A DNA stretch of 64,000 nt from Saprospiraceae bacterium. GTDB lineage: Bacteria > Bacteroidota > Bacteroidia > Chitinophagales > Saprospiraceae. Positions 62,064 to 64,000 of the stretch are shown piece after piece (position 1 is the stretch's first letter; every line of letters begins with the position of its first letter). A program made the translations under genes and the position numbers. The DNA is taken from NCBI GenBank assembly GCA_028280415.1, contig JANQLV010000053.1:1-64000 (forward strand), given 5' to 3'. The notes beneath the pieces are model-generated. The model made no database searches. It saw only the letters and a list, made by a program, of their open reading frames with translations, and was not told the DNA's origin.

Positions 62064-64000
62064 TTATTCAACTTTTACTAATTCTCCATTTTTATTCTCC
62101 ACTAAATAAGCTCCTTTAAATCCGGAACTAATGGCTTTTTTTCTGGCTTTTTCTGCTGTTTCTATAGTAGAAAAACCGGCGATATACATAATTGTGAAAT
62201 CACCATTTTTTTGTTGCTCAATGACCCCCAGATCACTTACTTTCGAAGCTTTGAAATATTTTGGATTTTTATAGGCGGCCAAACGAACCAGATATTCATT
62301 TCCTCCATCTGTCGTTGAAACAGTGGTATCGTTCGTGGTTGGTTCTGCACTGCTATTTTCAGGTTCTTCTTCCTCTTCTGTAGTCTCTTCCGCCATAAAG
62401 TAAACTTCCAAACCTTCTGTATCGGCAAGAACTTCATTTACGACAAAAGCCTTTTCAAAACCTGCTTTGGCAATTGCCTGCCGGGCTTCATTTGCTTCTT
62501 CTTCGCTTTCAAAAATACCAATTCTAAGCTTTCTATACCCTTTTTCAGGACGGCTATAAAGATTTCCGTATTCATTGAATCTGGCATAATCCGCTGGTTT
62601 AATCTTTTGATCGAGCCCCATTGCCGCGATTTGTACGGCATAGCCTCTTTGTACTTCAGATTCATCCAAAACTGTCTCTTCGCCTGTTTCTACCTCTGCC
62701 GATTTAGTTTCCTCACTGCTATAAACCACTATATCTCTATCGGGATTCGATGGGGGGGTATTAGCCGCTGGCTGATTTTCTATACTTTCGGATTCCGTTT
62801 TACTCGGCGAAGTATTTACGGCTACGGGATTAGCATTAATGCGTGTCGTAGATGGTACAAAACTGACTATCCCCAGCATCCCTTTATCGGTACCATCACC
62901 GGTAGTAATTCGCTGATGGGTATCTGTATAACCAACTTTGGAGTACCGGATCACATAAGTTTTATCAGGGCGTAAAGCCAGGCGATATTCTCCACTGGCG
63001 TTGGAAGTTGTTTCCAGCTTACTACCATCCTCCTGATTAGTAGCTCTGACAAATACCTCTCCTACTGAAGTATTATCCGCAGCATCAACAACTCTTCCCA
63101 AATATTTATCTGCTTCCCTGGTCAGGAATACTTCAATCGTTTGCAGCTTCTTCCGACCATCAGAGCTGATATTAAACTTACCGCTGGTATATCCGCTTTT
63201 TATTACGACTCCTTCACATTCGAGGCCCGGCAGAGCCTGGAAGCTGTATTCCCCCTTACTATCCGTAGAGAAAGAAGCTTCTCCACAAGCCGAAAAATCA
63301 ATAGTAGCATTCGGAACAGGAGAATTATCTCTGGCATTCTTAACCGTAATCACAATATTGTCAGAGAGTTGAGAAAACTGATAAATATCCTCGTTACCTT
63401 TTCCTTGCAAACGAGTAGAGGTGAAGTATCCGATATTTTTTGAACTATTAAAAATCAAACCATAATCATCGCGGCTGGAATTGATCGTATTTCCAAGATG
63501 AAAAATGCGGTCCCAGTTGCCATTATTATAATCTGCTTTAAATAAATCAAAGCCGCCTAGTCCCTGATGCCAGTCAGAGGCAAAATACAAAAGTCCATTT
63601 TCAACAAAAGGTGTAATCTCGTTTCCGGGAGAGTTTACGACGGGCCCCAGGTTTTGCGGACTGGACCAACCTTTATCACTTTTATTCGAGACATAGATAT
63701 CATACCCTCCATAACCATCCGGACGATCTGATGCGAAATATATTTTCGTACCATCGTGATTCAGCGAAGCATAACCAGTGGAATAACTGCTCCCATTAAA
63801 TTCAAAAGCTTTGGGATCTCTCCAGTCTCCTTCACCGGTAACTTCTGCAAGATAGAGGCTTAACTCCATGCCACTGGTTGGAATCTGGCGCGTCCCGTTT
63901 ACAAAATTGTTCTTCGTAAATACGACCCATTTTCCATCTCCCGAATAAGCAACCGGCCCCTCGTTATAATTATTTTTATAATCAACTCTCAAAAAAGAAG
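62064..64000 (-). CDS. PorE-like envelope protein: beta-propeller, regulatory domains and two SPOR domains (5' partial)
   Basis: The frame is open to the right window edge, so the N-terminus is missing. The visible ~645 residues contain a PD40/WD40-like beta-propeller (GKWVVFTKNNFVNG, TKIYFASDRPDGYGGYDIYV, LLYFASDWHQGLGGFDLFKA). Two carboxypeptidase-regulatory-like domains follow (residues ~215-385). After an acidic linker come two SPOR-like domains (GYAVQIAAMGLDQKIKPADY and EYLVRLAAYKNPKYFKASKV). The propeller plus regulatory-domain order is that of the T9SS protein PorE. PorE usually ends in an OmpA peptidoglycan-binding domain; here SPOR domains, which bind denuded glycan strands, take its place. 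Envelope anchoring is therefore likely. Confidence 0.82.
   Translation of the reverse strand, partial: SFLRVDYKNNYNEGPVAYSGDGKWVVFTKNNFVNGTRQIPTSGMELSLYLAEVTGEGDWRDPKAFEFNGSSYSTGYASLNHDGTKIYFASDRPDGYGGYDIYVSNKSDKGWSSPQNLGPVVNSPGNEITPFVENGLLYFASDWHQGLGGFDLFKADYNNGNWDRIFHLGNTINSSRDDYGLIFNSSKNIGYFTSTRLQGKGNEDIYQFSQLSDNIVITVKNARDNSPVPNATIDFSACGEASFSTDSKGEYSFQALPGLECEGVVIKSGYTSGKFNISSDGRKKLQTIEVFLTREADKYLGRVVDAADNTSVGEVFVRATNQEDGSKLETTSNASGEYRLALRPDKTYVIRYSKVGYTDTHQRITTGDGTDKGMLGIVSFVPSTTRINANPVAVNTSPSKTESESIENQPAANTPPSNPDRDIVVYSSEETKSAEVETGEETVLDESEVQRGYAVQIAAMGLDQKIKPADYARFNEYGNLYSRPEKGYRKLRIGIFESEEEANEARQAIAKAGFEKAFVVNEVLADTEGLEVYFMAEETTEEEEEPENSSAEPTTNDTTVSTTDGGNEYLVRLAAYKNPKYFKASKVSDLGVIEQQKNGDFTIMYIAGFSTIETAEKARKKAISSGFKGAYLVENKNGELVKVE

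Overview
The window reads as a chromosomal segment of a Bacteroidota bacterium, most like a marine member of the Saprospiria. Supporting signs are several secreted proteins with type IX secretion (T9SS) C-terminal sorting domains, TonB/SusC/SusD outer-membrane uptake genes, many lipoproteins, GldM-type domains, and repeated use of the Bacteroidota promoter hexad region TAnnTTTG with almost no Shine-Dalgarno sequences. Several genes appear to start with TTG. I saw no rRNA, tRNA, CRISPR array, prophage or insertion sequence. This was read by eye, so small RNA genes could be missed.

Layout. 1-9.5 kb: four T9SS cargo proteins (a dockerin/cohesin-like protein cut by the left edge, a SprB-repeat protein, a beta-helix protein, an M43 metalloprotease), with rimO and a small beta-barrel protein among them. 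9.6-14.6 kb: an unknown helical protein facing the operon pyrG - GT-C-like membrane protein - SpoU methyltransferase. 15.2-17.5 kb: two tandem secreted MORN-repeat proteins. 18-25.2 kb: a beta-helix lipoprotein, a small membrane protein, a SulP anion transporter and a TonB receptor. 26-34.4 kb: a DUF2064 protein, a SusC/SusD pair, a sodium:solute symporter, a degenerate metallophosphoesterase and an arsenate-reductase-type LMW phosphatase. 34.4-37.9 kb: an MDR oxidoreductase and an adenylyl cyclase-TPR-AraC fusion. 38.2-41.6 kb: a phosphate transport operon (PiT-like, Na/Pi-PhoU, unknown). 41.6-44.5 kb: a blaI-blaR1-like operon whose peptidase carries GldM-type domains, plus a GldM-only partial duplicate. 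44.5-50.2 kb: an unknown membrane protein, an orphan LanB elimination-domain protein, dnaK and a lipoprotein. 50.5-53.7 kb: panB, mltG and a metallopeptidase-like lipoprotein. 53.7-60.2 kb: maltose/alpha-glucan utilisation (pgmB, GH65, lipoprotein, GH13) followed by an AraC regulator and a DHFR-like protein. 60.3-64 kb: tilS, a Cys-rich lipoprotein and a PorE-like protein ending in SPOR domains, cut by the right edge.

The strongest observations beyond the gene list are regulatory. (1) Three promoters (beta-helix lipoprotein, TonB receptor, phosphate operon) carry TTAACA-like direct repeats with an exact 11-bp period. The last repeat is always 19 bp before TTTGC. This looks like a PhoB-type phosphate regulon covering two separate loci. 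(2) The blaI-type promoter is bracketed by two identical 16-bp operators. (3) Compound 7-bp tandem repeats (CGANNNN) recur in intergenic regions, and one abuts a promoter -7 box. Protein-level oddities are the M56-GldM fusion with its duplicate, the cyclase-AraC fusion, the SPOR-for-OmpA swap and the orphan lanthipeptide elimination domain.
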